Assembly (NCBI GenBank): GCA_029762575.1
Contig: JARVGL010000004.1
Location: 1-47,968, forward strand
DNA length: 47,968 bases
Direction of reading: 5' to 3'
Source of the DNA: Thermoplasmatota archaeon
Lineage (GTDB): Archaea > Thermoplasmatota > E2 > DHVEG-1
Part shown: positions 32,399-41,266 of the stretch, piece after piece
Layout of the letters: the number at the start of each line of letters is the position of its first letter
Position numbering within the stretch: the first letter of the stretch is position 1
Translations under genes and position numbers: made by a program
The notes under the pieces: model-generated
Told to the model about the DNA's origin: nothing
The model's input: the letters and a program-made list of their open reading frames with translations, nothing else
Database searches by the model: none

Positions 32399-33181
32399 AT
32401 GGATTATGAAACAGTGACCATGAAACGTGATAAAGACTGTATGTATATAACTCTCAGTCGTCCAGAGAGACTCAATGCATTTGACTTACAACTCGGTAGA
32501 GAACTCTACGAGGTCCTTCAAAAAACTTCTAAAGATGACAGAATAAAAGTAGTTGTTCTAAAGGGGACTGGTAAAGGGTTTTGCGGTGGAGGTGACGTTA
32601 AAGAGATGCACAAAGCAACAGATAAACCAGGTTTTCTTAGAGAGCTTACAAAGATCATTCACGCATGTGTTCTTGAAATGAGAACAATGGAAAAACCAAT
32701 CATTGCAGCAGTAAACGGTGCTTCTTTTGGAGCTGGGTTCTCACTAGCTCTTTCAGCAGATATCATCATTGCTTCACATCATGCCTCATTTGGTACAGCA
32801 TTCATTGGTATTGGTCTAGCACCTGGGTGCGGAACACAATTGGTCAGCCGGCTTATAGGGTATCATAAAGCCTGTGAATATATCCTTACAGCAAAGGTTT
32901 TTTCAGCTGAAGAGGCAAAGAACCTAGGGTTGATAAATGAAGTAGTATCAGACGATGAGTTGGAGTCACATGTCCAACGATATGTCGATCTTTTCAGTTC
33001 GTTTCCCACAATTGCGGTGGGTAAAGCAAAGATGCTTATCAATAAAAGCTTAGATAACAATTTCATAAACCATCTTGAACTTGAAAGTATCACTGCAGCC
33101 TATACTGCAGGAACAAAAGATTTTTCAGAGGGCGTCAAAGCATTTGTAGAGAAGCGGTCCCCTCGCTTCACAGGAACCTGA
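32399..33181 (+). CDS. Enoyl-CoA hydratase/isomerase-family protein (PaaG-like)
   Basis: The 260-residue crotonase-fold protein has LSRPERLNAFDLQLGREL, GKGFCGGGDVKEM (oxyanion hole, about 59-71), AAVNGASFGAGFSLALSADI (about 102-121) and FGTAFIGIGLAPGCG, and ends AFVEKRSPRF. Neither hydratase catalytic Glu is at its usual place (SFGAGFSLA and AFIGIG instead). The AF-x-GLAP pattern recalls PaaG-type isomerases. It is near-leaderless behind a TATA box. It precedes the methylglutaconyl-CoA hydratase gene by about 110 bp and may serve the same acyl-CoA degradation, but its exact reaction is open. Confidence 0.88.
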   Translation: MDYETVTMKRDKDCMYITLSRPERLNAFDLQLGRELYEVLQKTSKDDRIKVVVLKGTGKGFCGGGDVKEMHKATDKPGFLRELTKIIHACVLEMRTMEKPIIAAVNGASFGAGFSLALSADIIIASHHASFGTAFIGIGLAPGCGTQLVSRLIGYHKACEYILTAKVFSAEEAKNLGLINEVVSDDELESHVQRYVDLFSSFPTIAVGKAKMLINKSLDNNFINHLELESITAAYTAGTKDFSEGVKAFVEKRSPRFTGT

Positions 33182-33292
33182 ATATTTCGACAATTCCAGT
33201 AAACATCTTAAGAAACATTTATGTATTTTACCTAACATGGACTGGAAATATCATAGTATAGATAATACATGAAACATAACTGGTGAACAAAC

Positions 33293-34078
33293 ATGAAATA
33301 CACCACTATTGAGGTCCAAAGACAGAAAGATATCGTCACCGTTTCATTAGATAGACCTGATGTGCATAATGCAATGAATGAACCTATGATGAAGGAGCTT
33401 ACGCATTTTTTTAGATCATTTTCTACAGATGATACAGTACGAGTTATTGTCATAACAGGCAAGGGTAAATCCTTTTGTGCTGGAGCAGATCTTCATTGGA
33501 TGAAAAGCATGGTCAAGTATTCAAAGGAAGAAAACATAAAGGATAGTCGCCTTCTTCAAGACCTCTATGAATCTATAAATGACTCGCTAAAGATAACGAT
33601 AGCAAAGGTTAACGGAGCAGCGTTTGGAGGGGGCCTTGGTCTCTTTGCTGCCTGTGACATCGCTTTAGCTGTACCTGGATGTACTTTTTCATTTAGTGAA
33701 GTAAAACTTGGTATCATACCATCGGTCATTTCTACCTACATACTTCGCCGAATATGTTCCCCTTCTCATGTAAAACGGTTATTCATAACTGGAGAACGCT
33801 TTTCTTCTGAATATGCTGAAAAAATCGGTCTTATAGACACTGTAATCCCTGAGGTTGAACTAGATGAGTATATCCAAAAATATTTTTCGATCATACGGTC
33901 TTCAGGGCCTAAGGCGGTTTCTGAGGTCAAAAACCTTCTTGCTACTTATGAAAAGCTACCAATTGATACATACAAAGAGTACACAGTCACAAAGATTTCT
34001 GAGTTACGAGTATCAGATGAAGGTCAGGAAGGGATTACTGCGTTCTTAGAAAAAAGAAAAGCAAGATGGAGCGAATAA
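33293..34078 (+). CDS. liuC: Methylglutaconyl-CoA hydratase-like enoyl-CoA hydratase
   Basis: The 261-residue crotonase has GKSFCAGADLHWMKSM (about 60-75) and VNGAAFGGGLGLFAACDIALA, with FSFSEVKLGIIPSVISTYILRR carrying the catalytic Glu. These features are typical of 3-methylglutaconyl-CoA hydratase (LiuC/AUH) of leucine degradation. The next genes encode methylcrotonyl-CoA carboxylase, whose product is this enzyme's substrate, so the hydratase would make HMG-CoA. The biotin carboxylase gene begins 3 nt after its stop. A GGTGA ribosome site precedes the ATG. Confidence 0.88.
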   Translation: MKYTTIEVQRQKDIVTVSLDRPDVHNAMNEPMMKELTHFFRSFSTDDTVRVIVITGKGKSFCAGADLHWMKSMVKYSKEENIKDSRLLQDLYESINDSLKITIAKVNGAAFGGGLGLFAACDIALAVPGCTFSFSEVKLGIIPSVISTYILRRICSPSHVKRLFITGERFSSEYAEKIGLIDTVIPEVELDEYIQKYFSIIRSSGPKAVSEVKNLLATYEKLPIDTYKEYTVTKISELRVSDEGQEGITAFLEKRKARWSE

Positions 34079-34081
34079 AAC

Positions 34082-35584
34082 ATGTTCAAAAAAGTATTGA
34101 TTGCAAACAGAGGGGAGATTGCTGTTAGAATTATCAAAGCGTGCCAGGAACTCGGGATACATACCGTTGCTATCTATTCAGATGCTGATCTAAATGCTCC
34201 TCACGTCCTCCTTGCAGATGAAGCAGTAAATCTTGGAGACCCAACACCTATTGAAAGTTATCTAAATATCCCAAAGATCATTAAAATAGCTCAAGAAAAA
34301 AAAGCAGATGCAATTCATCCTGGATATGGTTTTCTTGCTGAGAACCCTGACTTTGCTGAAACATGTAATAAAGCTGGAATCAAATTCATCGGTCCTTCAC
34401 CAGAGGTTATTAGTCTCATGGGTGATAAGATTGCTGCAAAAAAGGCAATGGAAGCCGCAGGGGTTCCTGTTATACCTGGATATCATGGAACAGATCAAGA
34501 CAACGAGTCCCTTGTGAAACATGGGAAAAAAATTGGTTTTCCCCTCCTAGTGAAAGCGGCAGCGGGTGGAGGAGGAAAAGGAATGAGGATTGTAAAAACA
34601 GAGAGTCAACTCCTTGAATCCATCGAGAGTGCAAAACGGGAATCAAAATCATCATTTGGTAACGATACCGTGTTCCTAGAGAAATATCTAGAAAAACCCA
34701 GACATATTGAATTTCAGATACTTGCTGATGAATATGGTAACGTCATTCATCTCTTTGAACGGGAATGTTCCATTCAGAGGCGTCATCAGAAGATCATTGA
34801 AGAATCACCTTCACCGGTGATGACTCCTGAACTTAGAGAACAAATGGGACGTGCTGCGGTGACCGCAGCTCAAAAGGTTGGGTATACCAATGCAGGTACC
34901 GTTGAATTCATGGTGGATGGTTTTCTTAATTATTATTTCATGGAAATGAATACTCGTCTACAGGTCGAACACCCTATAACAGAGATGACGACAGGGGTAG
35001 ATCTAGCAAAATGGCAATTACGAATAGCAAGTGGAGAACAGCTCACTTTGAAGCAAGAGGATATCTTTCAAAGAGGGCATGCAATGGAATGTAGGATATA
35101 TGCTGAGGACCCAAAGAATGGATTTCTCCCAAGTGTTGGAACCATACTAAAATTAGAAGAACCTACAGGTCCTAACATCCGTGTTGACTCAGGGATTTTG
35201 GCAGATAACCATGTGTCTCCGTATTATGATCCCATGTTATCAAAACTCATAACGTATGCTGAAAACAGAACCGAATGTATCAACAAGATGACCTGGGCGC
35301 TCTCCCATTATGTCATCCTTGGTGTCACATCCAATATAACCTTCCTAAAAGAGGTTTTTAATAATCATGAATTTGAAAAGGGAAACACAACCACTCATTT
35401 CATTGACAATTATTTTAAAGAATGGACAATAACAAAAAAGACTCTCCCAGTTGATGCACTGATCTCCCTAGCAGTCTATGATTCGTTACATTCAAAAAAG
35501 GAAGAGATCGTCCGATATAAAGAAGCGGACCCACATTCTCCCTGGAAACATGTTGGTCGATGGCGAGTGAGTGGAGGTGAATAA
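34082..35584 (+). CDS. Biotin carboxylase subunit of an acyl-CoA carboxylase
   Basis: The 500-residue protein has the biotin carboxylase order: MFKKVLIANRGEIAVRIIKAC, the IHPGYGFLAEN segment, the ATP-grasp Gly-rich loop KAAAGGGGKGMRIV (about 158-171), FLEKYLEKPRHIEFQ, ERECSIQRRHQKIIEE, and FMEMNTRLQVEHPITEMTTG. It lacks a fused biotin carrier domain; the carrier is the next gene, 2 nt downstream. It carboxylates biotin with ATP and bicarbonate. With the MCC-type carboxyltransferase it should form methylcrotonyl-CoA carboxylase, although it might also serve another acyl-CoA carboxylase. Confidence 0.96.
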   Translation: MFKKVLIANRGEIAVRIIKACQELGIHTVAIYSDADLNAPHVLLADEAVNLGDPTPIESYLNIPKIIKIAQEKKADAIHPGYGFLAENPDFAETCNKAGIKFIGPSPEVISLMGDKIAAKKAMEAAGVPVIPGYHGTDQDNESLVKHGKKIGFPLLVKAAAGGGGKGMRIVKTESQLLESIESAKRESKSSFGNDTVFLEKYLEKPRHIEFQILADEYGNVIHLFERECSIQRRHQKIIEESPSPVMTPELREQMGRAAVTAAQKVGYTNAGTVEFMVDGFLNYYFMEMNTRLQVEHPITEMTTGVDLAKWQLRIASGEQLTLKQEDIFQRGHAMECRIYAEDPKNGFLPSVGTILKLEEPTGPNIRVDSGILADNHVSPYYDPMLSKLITYAENRTECINKMTWALSHYVILGVTSNITFLKEVFNNHEFEKGNTTTHFIDNYFKEWTITKKTLPVDALISLAVYDSLHSKKEEIVRYKEADPHSPWKHVGRWRVSGGE

Positions 35585-35586
35585 AG

Positions 35587-36081
35587 ATGTTTATCAATTA
35601 CGAACATGAGAATCATGTCTATAAAGTCACAATCGAAAGAAGGCAAGAGAATTTCTTTGTAACCTATGATAACACAGAATATCGGGTCTCAGTCGATGAG
35701 ATACAACAGGGTCATTTAAAGATAACAATTGGTGATAGGATAATAAAATCAATAGTAACCGAAGGAGATAAAGAGAAATTTGTCTTTATAGATGGTAGCG
35801 TGTTCAAAGTAAAACCTGTTGAACTCACCGGTAGAACGAAAAAACGGAAGAAAGAAGCAGGTGAACATGACCTCGACTCACCGATATCTGGGAAAGTTAT
35901 ACAGGTCAAAGTCAAGAAAGGTGATAAGGTGAAAACTGGCGATATCATCTTAGTCATAGAGGCAATGAAGATGGAATATCTGATAAGAGCACCATTCAAT
36001 GGTCTCATTACAAAGGTCAATTTCAAAGAAAAAGATCAAATAGAGATCGGTCAGAAAACCGTTGAGATTTCAAAAAAATAA
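35587..36081 (+). CDS. Biotin carboxyl carrier protein subunit
   Basis: The 164-residue protein has a C-terminal biotinyl domain ([39 protein letters not shown]...) with the biotin Lys in EAMKM at about residue 122. A separate N-terminal region of about 85 residues rich in beta strands ([10 protein letters not shown]..., [20 protein letters not shown]) is probably the interface domain found inside fused MCC/PCC alpha subunits. A lysine-rich linker ([13 protein letters not shown]) joins them. It is the mobile carrier between the biotin carboxylase and carboxyltransferase encoded on either side. Confidence 0.94.
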   Translation: MFINYEHENHVYKVTIERRQENFFVTYDNTEYRVSVDEIQQGHLKITIGDRIIKSIVTEGDKEKFVFIDGSVFKVKPVELTGRTKKRKKEAGEHDLDSPISGKVIQVKVKKGDKVKTGDIILVIEAMKMEYLIRAPFNGLITKVNFKEKDQIEIGQKTVEISKK

Positions 36082-36094
36082 AGGAGCAAAAATC

Positions 36095-37702
36095 ATGGAT
36101 ATAATTGAAAGTTCAATAGATGTCACAGGAAAAGAATTCAAGGAAAATCATGCTCATTATGAAAAAATAGTGAAACAATTAAAAGCAGATATCAGTAAAG
36201 CACAGAAAGGAGGCGGTGAGGAAAAGATAAAAATCCATAAAAGTAGAAACAAGATGCTTGCACGAGAACGTATTGATGCACTCATCGACCCAGATACACC
36301 TTTCATGGAATTCAACCCTCTTGCAGCCTATGGCATGTATGATGACAATGCACCCAGCGCAGGTATCGTCACAGGTATCGGTCTAATCCATGGACGAGAA
36401 GCAGTCATCGTAGCAAATGACGCTACAGTAACAGGTGGAACATATTATCCGATGACGGTTAAAAAACATCTTCGAGCTCAAGACATTGCTCTAGAGAACA
36501 ATATACCCTGTATCTATCTTGTTGATTCTGGTGGAGCGTTTCTGCCTATGCAGGATGAAGTATTCCCCGACCGAGAACATTTTGGAAGGATCTTTTATAA
36601 TCAAGCTATCATGTCATCAAGGAATATACCTCAGATCTCTTCAGTGATGGGTTCTTGTACTGCAGGGGGTGCGTATGTCCCTGCGATGAGCGATGAGACC
36701 ATTATAGTCAAAGGAACAGGGACTATCTTTCTAGGTGGACCACCACTTGTCAAAGCAGCAACAGGTGAAGAAGTATCTGCTGAGGACTTAGGAGGTGCAG
36801 ATGTACATTGTAAAGAAAGTGGTGTCTCAGATCATTATGCCCATGATGATACAGAGGCTATAGTAATGGTGCGTAACATCGTAGAGAACCTGAACCGTCC
36901 TTTAAAGACCCATCTTGATATTCATGAACCTGAGGAACCAGCATATGATATACGGGAGATCTATGGTATCATTCAGAAAGACCCTCGTAAACCTTTTGAG
37001 GTACGAGAGATCATCGCACGGATCGTCGATGGATCAAAGTTCCATGAGTTCAAAACACTTTATGGGACAACGATAGTCTGTGGATTTGCTCGAATCATGG
37101 GTTATCCTGTTGGAATATTAGCGAACAACGGTGTTCTCTTCTCCGAATCAGCTTTGAAAGGAACCCATTTCATTGAAATGTGTTGTCAGCGAAAGATACC
37201 CCTCGTGTTCCTCCAGAATATCACGGGATTCATGGTGGGAAGAAAATATGAGGCAGGAGGTATTGCAAAGGATGGTGCAAAGATGGTAAGTGCTGTTGCC
37301 ACCGCCAACGTTCCAAAATATACAGTCATCATTGGAGGATCATTTGGAGCAGGGAACTATGGTATGTGTGGTCGCGCCTATGAACCCAGGCAACTCTGGA
37401 TGTGGCCAAATGCAAGGATCTCTGTCATGGGTGGTGAACAAGCAGCAAATGTTCTACTTACAGTAAAACGAGATCAACTCTGGCGAAAAGGTATTGAGCT
37501 TTCAAAAGAAGAAGAAAAGAAGATCACTGATCCCATATACAAAAAATATGAACTTGAAGGACACCCCTATTACAGTTCAGCAAGGATATGGGATGATGGC
37601 ATCATCGACCCTGCAGATACACGCCTTGTGCTTGGTTTAGGTATCTCAGCAGCCTTAAATGCGTCCATCCCTGATTGGAAACCTGGAATATTCAGGATGT
37701 AG
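36095..37702 (+). CDS. liuB: Methylcrotonyl-CoA carboxylase carboxyltransferase subunit
   Basis: From ATG 36095, with AAGGAGC just upstream, the protein has 535 residues. It contains two crotonase-like halves with MCC-beta signatures: [52 protein letters not shown] (seen in parts), [45 protein letters not shown], then [23 protein letters not shown] and [32 protein letters not shown]. These are far closer to methylcrotonyl-CoA than propionyl-CoA carboxylase. It transfers CO2 from biotin to 3-methylcrotonyl-CoA in leucine breakdown. Confidence 0.95.
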   Translation: MDIIESSIDVTGKEFKENHAHYEKIVKQLKADISKAQKGGGEEKIKIHKSRNKMLARERIDALIDPDTPFMEFNPLAAYGMYDDNAPSAGIVTGIGLIHGREAVIVANDATVTGGTYYPMTVKKHLRAQDIALENNIPCIYLVDSGGAFLPMQDEVFPDREHFGRIFYNQAIMSSRNIPQISSVMGSCTAGGAYVPAMSDETIIVKGTGTIFLGGPPLVKAATGEEVSAEDLGGADVHCKESGVSDHYAHDDTEAIVMVRNIVENLNRPLKTHLDIHEPEEPAYDIREIYGIIQKDPRKPFEVREIIARIVDGSKFHEFKTLYGTTIVCGFARIMGYPVGILANNGVLFSESALKGTHFIEMCCQRKIPLVFLQNITGFMVGRKYEAGGIAKDGAKMVSAVATANVPKYTVIIGGSFGAGNYGMCGRAYEPRQLWMWPNARISVMGGEQAANVLLTVKRDQLWRKGIELSKEEEKKITDPIYKKYELEGHPYYSSARIWDDGIIDPADTRLVLGLGISAALNASIPDWKPGIFRM

Positions 37703-37737
37703 ACACCTTTCCCAATAATCAACCTGGAACATAGCAG

Positions 37738-37748
37738 ATTTTATAAAG
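37738..37748 (+). promoter_or_regulatory. TATA box of the hdrCBA operon
   Basis: GATTTTATAAA, about 95 nt before the HdrC start, predicts transcription start near 37770. It gives hdrCBA a promoter distinct from the carboxylase operon. Confidence 0.4.
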
Positions 37749-37772
37749 GGAACTTCAATAAGAAATGTACAC

Positions 37773-37796
37773 TGTGCCATAGGGGTTATTGGCACA
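37773..37796. promoter_or_regulatory. Inverted repeat in the hdrCBA leader
   Basis: TGTGCCA-N10-TGGCACA is a perfect 7-bp inverted repeat located at the expected transcription start, downstream of the TATA box. It is either an operator or an RNA hairpin. It is GC-richer than its surroundings, which makes a chance origin less likely. Confidence 0.45.
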
Positions 37797-37840
37797 AGAA
37801 AGAACACCTGATAATGAATAATTTGTATACGTGATAGCCT

Positions 37841-38368
37841 ATGAGCATTATTGATCTAACCTCGATGGGAGAACCCCAGACGGATATGAAAGATGAAATA
37901 AATAAACGCCTTTTAACACTTAAAGATGAATTCTCAGAGTATTGTTATCAATGTGGTAAATGTACTTCAGGATGTGAGGCACATAAGCTCCTTGAGTTGG
38001 AACCACATAAGATCATTGCTTTATTGAAACGAGGTCTTATTGATGAGCTGGTTAACTCTGATATCATCTGGACATGTATGAGCTGTTTTAAATGCCGTGA
38101 GCGATGTCCTCAGAAGATAGCACCGGTTGAGGTGCTTTTTGCTTTGAAGAACATGGTTGTAGCAAGTGGTAAACAGATTCCTGGTAATTATTCGATGTAT
38201 CTTCAAATGGTCCTTTCAAAAGGGTTGTTACAGGATGAAAAAGAGATATCGACAAGAGATAATAAAACATTGAAACGAGCGGATCTTGGTCTTCCAGAGA
38301 TATCAAAACCTGTTGATATGGCAAAGTTCATGGGTATGCTTTCTAAACTTGCCATGGAGAAGGTATAA
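37841..38368 (+). CDS. hdrC: HdrC-like heterodisulfide reductase subunit
   Basis: The 175-residue protein has two [4Fe-4S] motifs, CYQCGKCTSGC (about 35-45) and CMSCFKCRERCPQ (about 76-88), followed by a helical tail, the HdrC pattern. It hands electrons from HdrA to HdrB. It lies 17 nt before hdrB. No methanogenesis gene is in the window, so the HdrB substrate may be a disulfide other than CoM-S-S-CoB (inference). Confidence 0.94.
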   Translation: MSIIDLTSMGEPQTDMKDEINKRLLTLKDEFSEYCYQCGKCTSGCEAHKLLELEPHKIIALLKRGLIDELVNSDIIWTCMSCFKCRERCPQKIAPVEVLFALKNMVVASGKQIPGNYSMYLQMVLSKGLLQDEKEISTRDNKTLKRADLGLPEISKPVDMAKFMGMLSKLAMEKV

Positions 38369-38384
38369 CAGGAGGAATTAAAGT

Positions 38385-39257
38385 ATGAAGAAATTCGTTT
38401 TTTATCCAGGTTGTGTGATGCAAACAGAGCAATATGCACTTGATTTGTCACTTCGTGAGATTCTCCCAAAATTTGATGTTGAACTTGTCGATGTTCAAGG
38501 TTTTTCCTGCTGTGGTGAACCGTTAAAGAGTGTCAATCAAATGCTTTCAGTATCTCTAGCTGCTCGAAACATTGCTCTTGCTGAGAGAGAAGGTCTTGAT
38601 ATGTTTGTTCCCTGCCCCATGTGCCATCTTGCCATGAGCGAATGTAAAAGGATACTTGATTCAGATGAAGAAATGAAGCAACGGGTTAACACGTTTCTAA
38701 AAGATGATGCTCTGACATATACAGGGAAAGCAACACTAGTTAGCATTCTAGATATGTTCCATGAGGTCATTGGTCTGGAAAAGATGAAAAAAAAGGTAAC
38801 ACAACCGTTAGATTCATTGAAAGTCGCCTCTCATTATGGATGTCATCTTATCAGGCCGTCTGAGATCGGTCGTCCCGATGATGCAGAGAACCCTCAAAAG
38901 ATGGAACAGATCCTTTCAACCATCGGTGCAAAACCAGAGGATTACCCAGAGAAACTTGATTGCTGTGGGGCATTGTTGAATGCGAATCTTCCTGAGACCG
39001 CGCTTACTAAGACCGGGCAGAAACTACAGAAGATCGAGGAATATGGTTTCAATGCATTGGTCGATGTATGTCCCTGGTGTCATCGTCAGTTCGATGCAAG
39101 GCAGAAGAAAGCGGGTGAGACTGTTGCTGCAAAGCTCAATGTCCCTGTTGTATATCTTACTCAGTTGATCGGTCTTTCAATTGGTATCAGTGAGGAAAGA
39201 CTTGGTTTGAACTTGAATTTGAGTCCTGTTGAAGCTTTGCAGAACGGAGGGAACTAA
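38385..39257 (+). CDS. hdrB: HdrB-like heterodisulfide reductase catalytic subunit
   Basis: The 290-residue protein has two complete CCG domains. The first is YPGCVMQ ... GFSCCGEPLK ... PCPMCHLAMSEC (about 7-85); the second is HYGCHLIRP ... LDCCGALLN ... DVCPWCHRQFD (about 148-235). These bind the two noncubane clusters that cleave disulfides in methanogen HdrB. All Cys are present, so disulfide reductase activity is plausible. GGAGG precedes the start, and hdrA begins directly after its stop. Confidence 0.94.
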   Translation: MKKFVFYPGCVMQTEQYALDLSLREILPKFDVELVDVQGFSCCGEPLKSVNQMLSVSLAARNIALAEREGLDMFVPCPMCHLAMSECKRILDSDEEMKQRVNTFLKDDALTYTGKATLVSILDMFHEVIGLEKMKKKVTQPLDSLKVASHYGCHLIRPSEIGRPDDAENPQKMEQILSTIGAKPEDYPEKLDCCGALLNANLPETALTKTGQKLQKIEEYGFNALVDVCPWCHRQFDARQKKAGETVAAKLNVPVVYLTQLIGLSIGISEERLGLNLNLSPVEALQNGGN

Positions 39258-39258
39258 G

Positions 39259-41226
39259 ATGACCAATAAGATAGGTGTGTTTGTCTGTCATTGCGGTATC
39301 AATATCTCTCAGACCGTTGATGTAAAAGCACTTACAACATATGCGAAAGGGCTTAAGGATGTCGTTGTGAGCGAGGCATACAAATATATGTGTTCGGACT
39401 CAGGTGCTAATCTAATCAAAGAGTCCATTAGGAAACATAAGCTTGATAGTGTTGTCATCGCATGTTGTTCCCCTCGAATGCATGAACATACCTTTAGAAA
39501 TGTAGTTGAAAGTGGTGGTGTAAACGCATTCAATCTTGAGATCGCTAATATCCGTGAGCAATGCTCATGGGTCCATAATGATAAAGAGAAGGCAACAGAG
39601 AAAGCAAAAGCATTGGTACGAGGTGCAGTTGCAAAGGCACGGTTCCTTGAACCATTGGAACCATCAAAGGTCAATGTCACCCCTGAAGCATTGGTCATCG
39701 GTGGAGGTATAGCTGGTATTCAGACAGCGTTAGAAATCGCTGATAAGGGTTACAAGGTCCATCTTGTTGAAAAGACCCCTAGTATCGGTGGTCGGATGGC
39801 TCAGCTTGATAAAACGTTTCCAACACTTGATTGTTCAGGTTGTATCCTGACCCCTAAGATGAGTGAGGTGGCCAATCATCCTAATATCGATTTGCTTACC
39901 TATGCAGAGGTCAAAGAGGTCGAGGGGAGTATTGGTAATTTCACAGTAACGGTTACAAAAAAGGCCCGGTATGTGGACCTTGATACTTGTACTGGTTGTG
40001 GGGATTGCGTTCAGGCCTGTCGGTTGAAGGGTCGAATCAGTAGTGAATTCGATGAACATATGGGAAAGCGAAGTGCTATCTATATGCCGTTTCCTCAGGC
40101 CGTTCCATTGAAATGTACCATTGATGTATCTACCTGTTTGATGCTTACAAAGGGGAAATGTGGAGCGGGGCCTCTCTGTGTGGAAGCATGTGAGCCAGGT
40201 GCAATCGACTTTGATCAAAAGGATGAAGATATCGCCCTTAATGTTGGAGCAATCGTTGCTGCAACTGGTTTTGATCTTATTGATGAGGATATTGTCTACG
40301 AGTATGGGTATTCTCGTTCAAAGGATGTTATCACATCTCTTGAGATGGAACGACTAATCAATTCCTCAGGTCCTACAGGCGGTGAGATCCTTCTCCCCAG
40401 TACTAATGAGAAACCAAAAAGCATCACCTATCTCCTCTGTATTGGCTCACGGGATGAGAATGCCTGTAGTTGGTGTTGTCGCATTGGCTGTATGAGCGCG
40501 TTGAAACAATTGTATCTTCTTAGAGAAAAACTTCCTGATGTGGAACTAAATCTATGTTATATGGATATCAGAAGCTATGGGAAGAAATATGAGGAGTTCT
40601 ATCGAACGGTCCGTGGCATCAACAGTAATGTCTTTCGTGGCAGACCTTCTGAGGTCCGAAAGAATGGGGAAAAACTTGTTGTCGATGTCTTTGATACCAC
40701 AACGGGTAAACTCTTTGAGATATCTTCAGATATGGTCGTATTGGTCCCAGCGATCGTTCCTAGAGATGATGCAGGAGATGTTGCTCGTATGCTTCGTATC
40801 TCTCAAAGCAATGATGGTTTCTTTTTAGAGGCTCATCCAAAGCTACGACCAATGGATACAGCCACAGGTGGTATCTTCTTATCTGGATCCTGTCAAGGAC
40901 CTAAGGATATCCAGGATACTGTTGCCCAGGCAAGTGGTGCTGCATCCCGGGTTGTCACTATTCTATCAAATGATACCCTTGAGGTCGAACCATTGATAGC
41001 CTGTGTTGATGAGGATCTATGTTCTGGATGTGGGACCTGTATAAGCGTCTGTCCGTATCAAGCAATTGATCTTATGAAAATGGATGATGGAAAATCTTCT
41101 GCAAAGGTCAACGAGGCGTTATGTATGGGTTGTGGAGCATGTGCTGCATCGTGTCCATCTGGTGCGATGCAACAGAAAGGATTCAAAGATACACAGATGA
41201 TACCTATCATCGATGAGATGATATAA
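39259..41226 (+). CDS. hdrA: HdrA-like flavin-containing bifurcating subunit
   Basis: From ATG 39259, preceded by CGGAGGG, the protein has 655 residues. The N-terminal part has VFVCHCGINIS and VIACCSPRMHE. The FAD site is ALVIGGGIAGIQTALEIADKGY followed by GGRMAQLDKTFPTLDCSGCILTPKM. An inserted ferredoxin-like motif CTGCGDCVQAC lies near 248. The C-terminal ferredoxin domain has CSGCGTCISVCPYQAID and CMGCGACAASCPSGAMQQKG. MvhD is not fused, and the separate mvhD at 28813 would complete the contact with the hydrogenase. It bifurcates hydrogenase or other electrons to ferredoxin and HdrB. Confidence 0.95.
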   Translation: MTNKIGVFVCHCGINISQTVDVKALTTYAKGLKDVVVSEAYKYMCSDSGANLIKESIRKHKLDSVVIACCSPRMHEHTFRNVVESGGVNAFNLEIANIREQCSWVHNDKEKATEKAKALVRGAVAKARFLEPLEPSKVNVTPEALVIGGGIAGIQTALEIADKGYKVHLVEKTPSIGGRMAQLDKTFPTLDCSGCILTPKMSEVANHPNIDLLTYAEVKEVEGSIGNFTVTVTKKARYVDLDTCTGCGDCVQACRLKGRISSEFDEHMGKRSAIYMPFPQAVPLKCTIDVSTCLMLTKGKCGAGPLCVEACEPGAIDFDQKDEDIALNVGAIVAATGFDLIDEDIVYEYGYSRSKDVITSLEMERLINSSGPTGGEILLPSTNEKPKSITYLLCIGSRDENACSWCCRIGCMSALKQLYLLREKLPDVELNLCYMDIRSYGKKYEEFYRTVRGINSNVFRGRPSEVRKNGEKLVVDVFDTTTGKLFEISSDMVVLVPAIVPRDDAGDVARMLRISQSNDGFFLEAHPKLRPMDTATGGIFLSGSCQGPKDIQDTVAQASGAASRVVTILSNDTLEVEPLIACVDEDLCSGCGTCISVCPYQAIDLMKMDDGKSSAKVNEALCMGCGACAASCPSGAMQQKGFKDTQMIPIIDEMI

Positions 41227-41266
41227 AAAAAATGAAGAAGTGATGCATACATCATGCATGCATCGC
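41225..41266 (-). terminator. Terminator hairpin with U tract between hdrA and the acyl-CoA operon
   Basis: GTGATGCAT and ATGCATCGC (41240-41248 and 41258-41266) form a 9-bp stem with one G-T pair and a 9-nt loop. On the minus strand it follows the last gene of the acyl-CoA operon and is succeeded by eight T residues (41232-41225). It can also slow plus-strand transcripts from hdrA, which are followed by a T-rich stretch. Confidence 0.55.
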
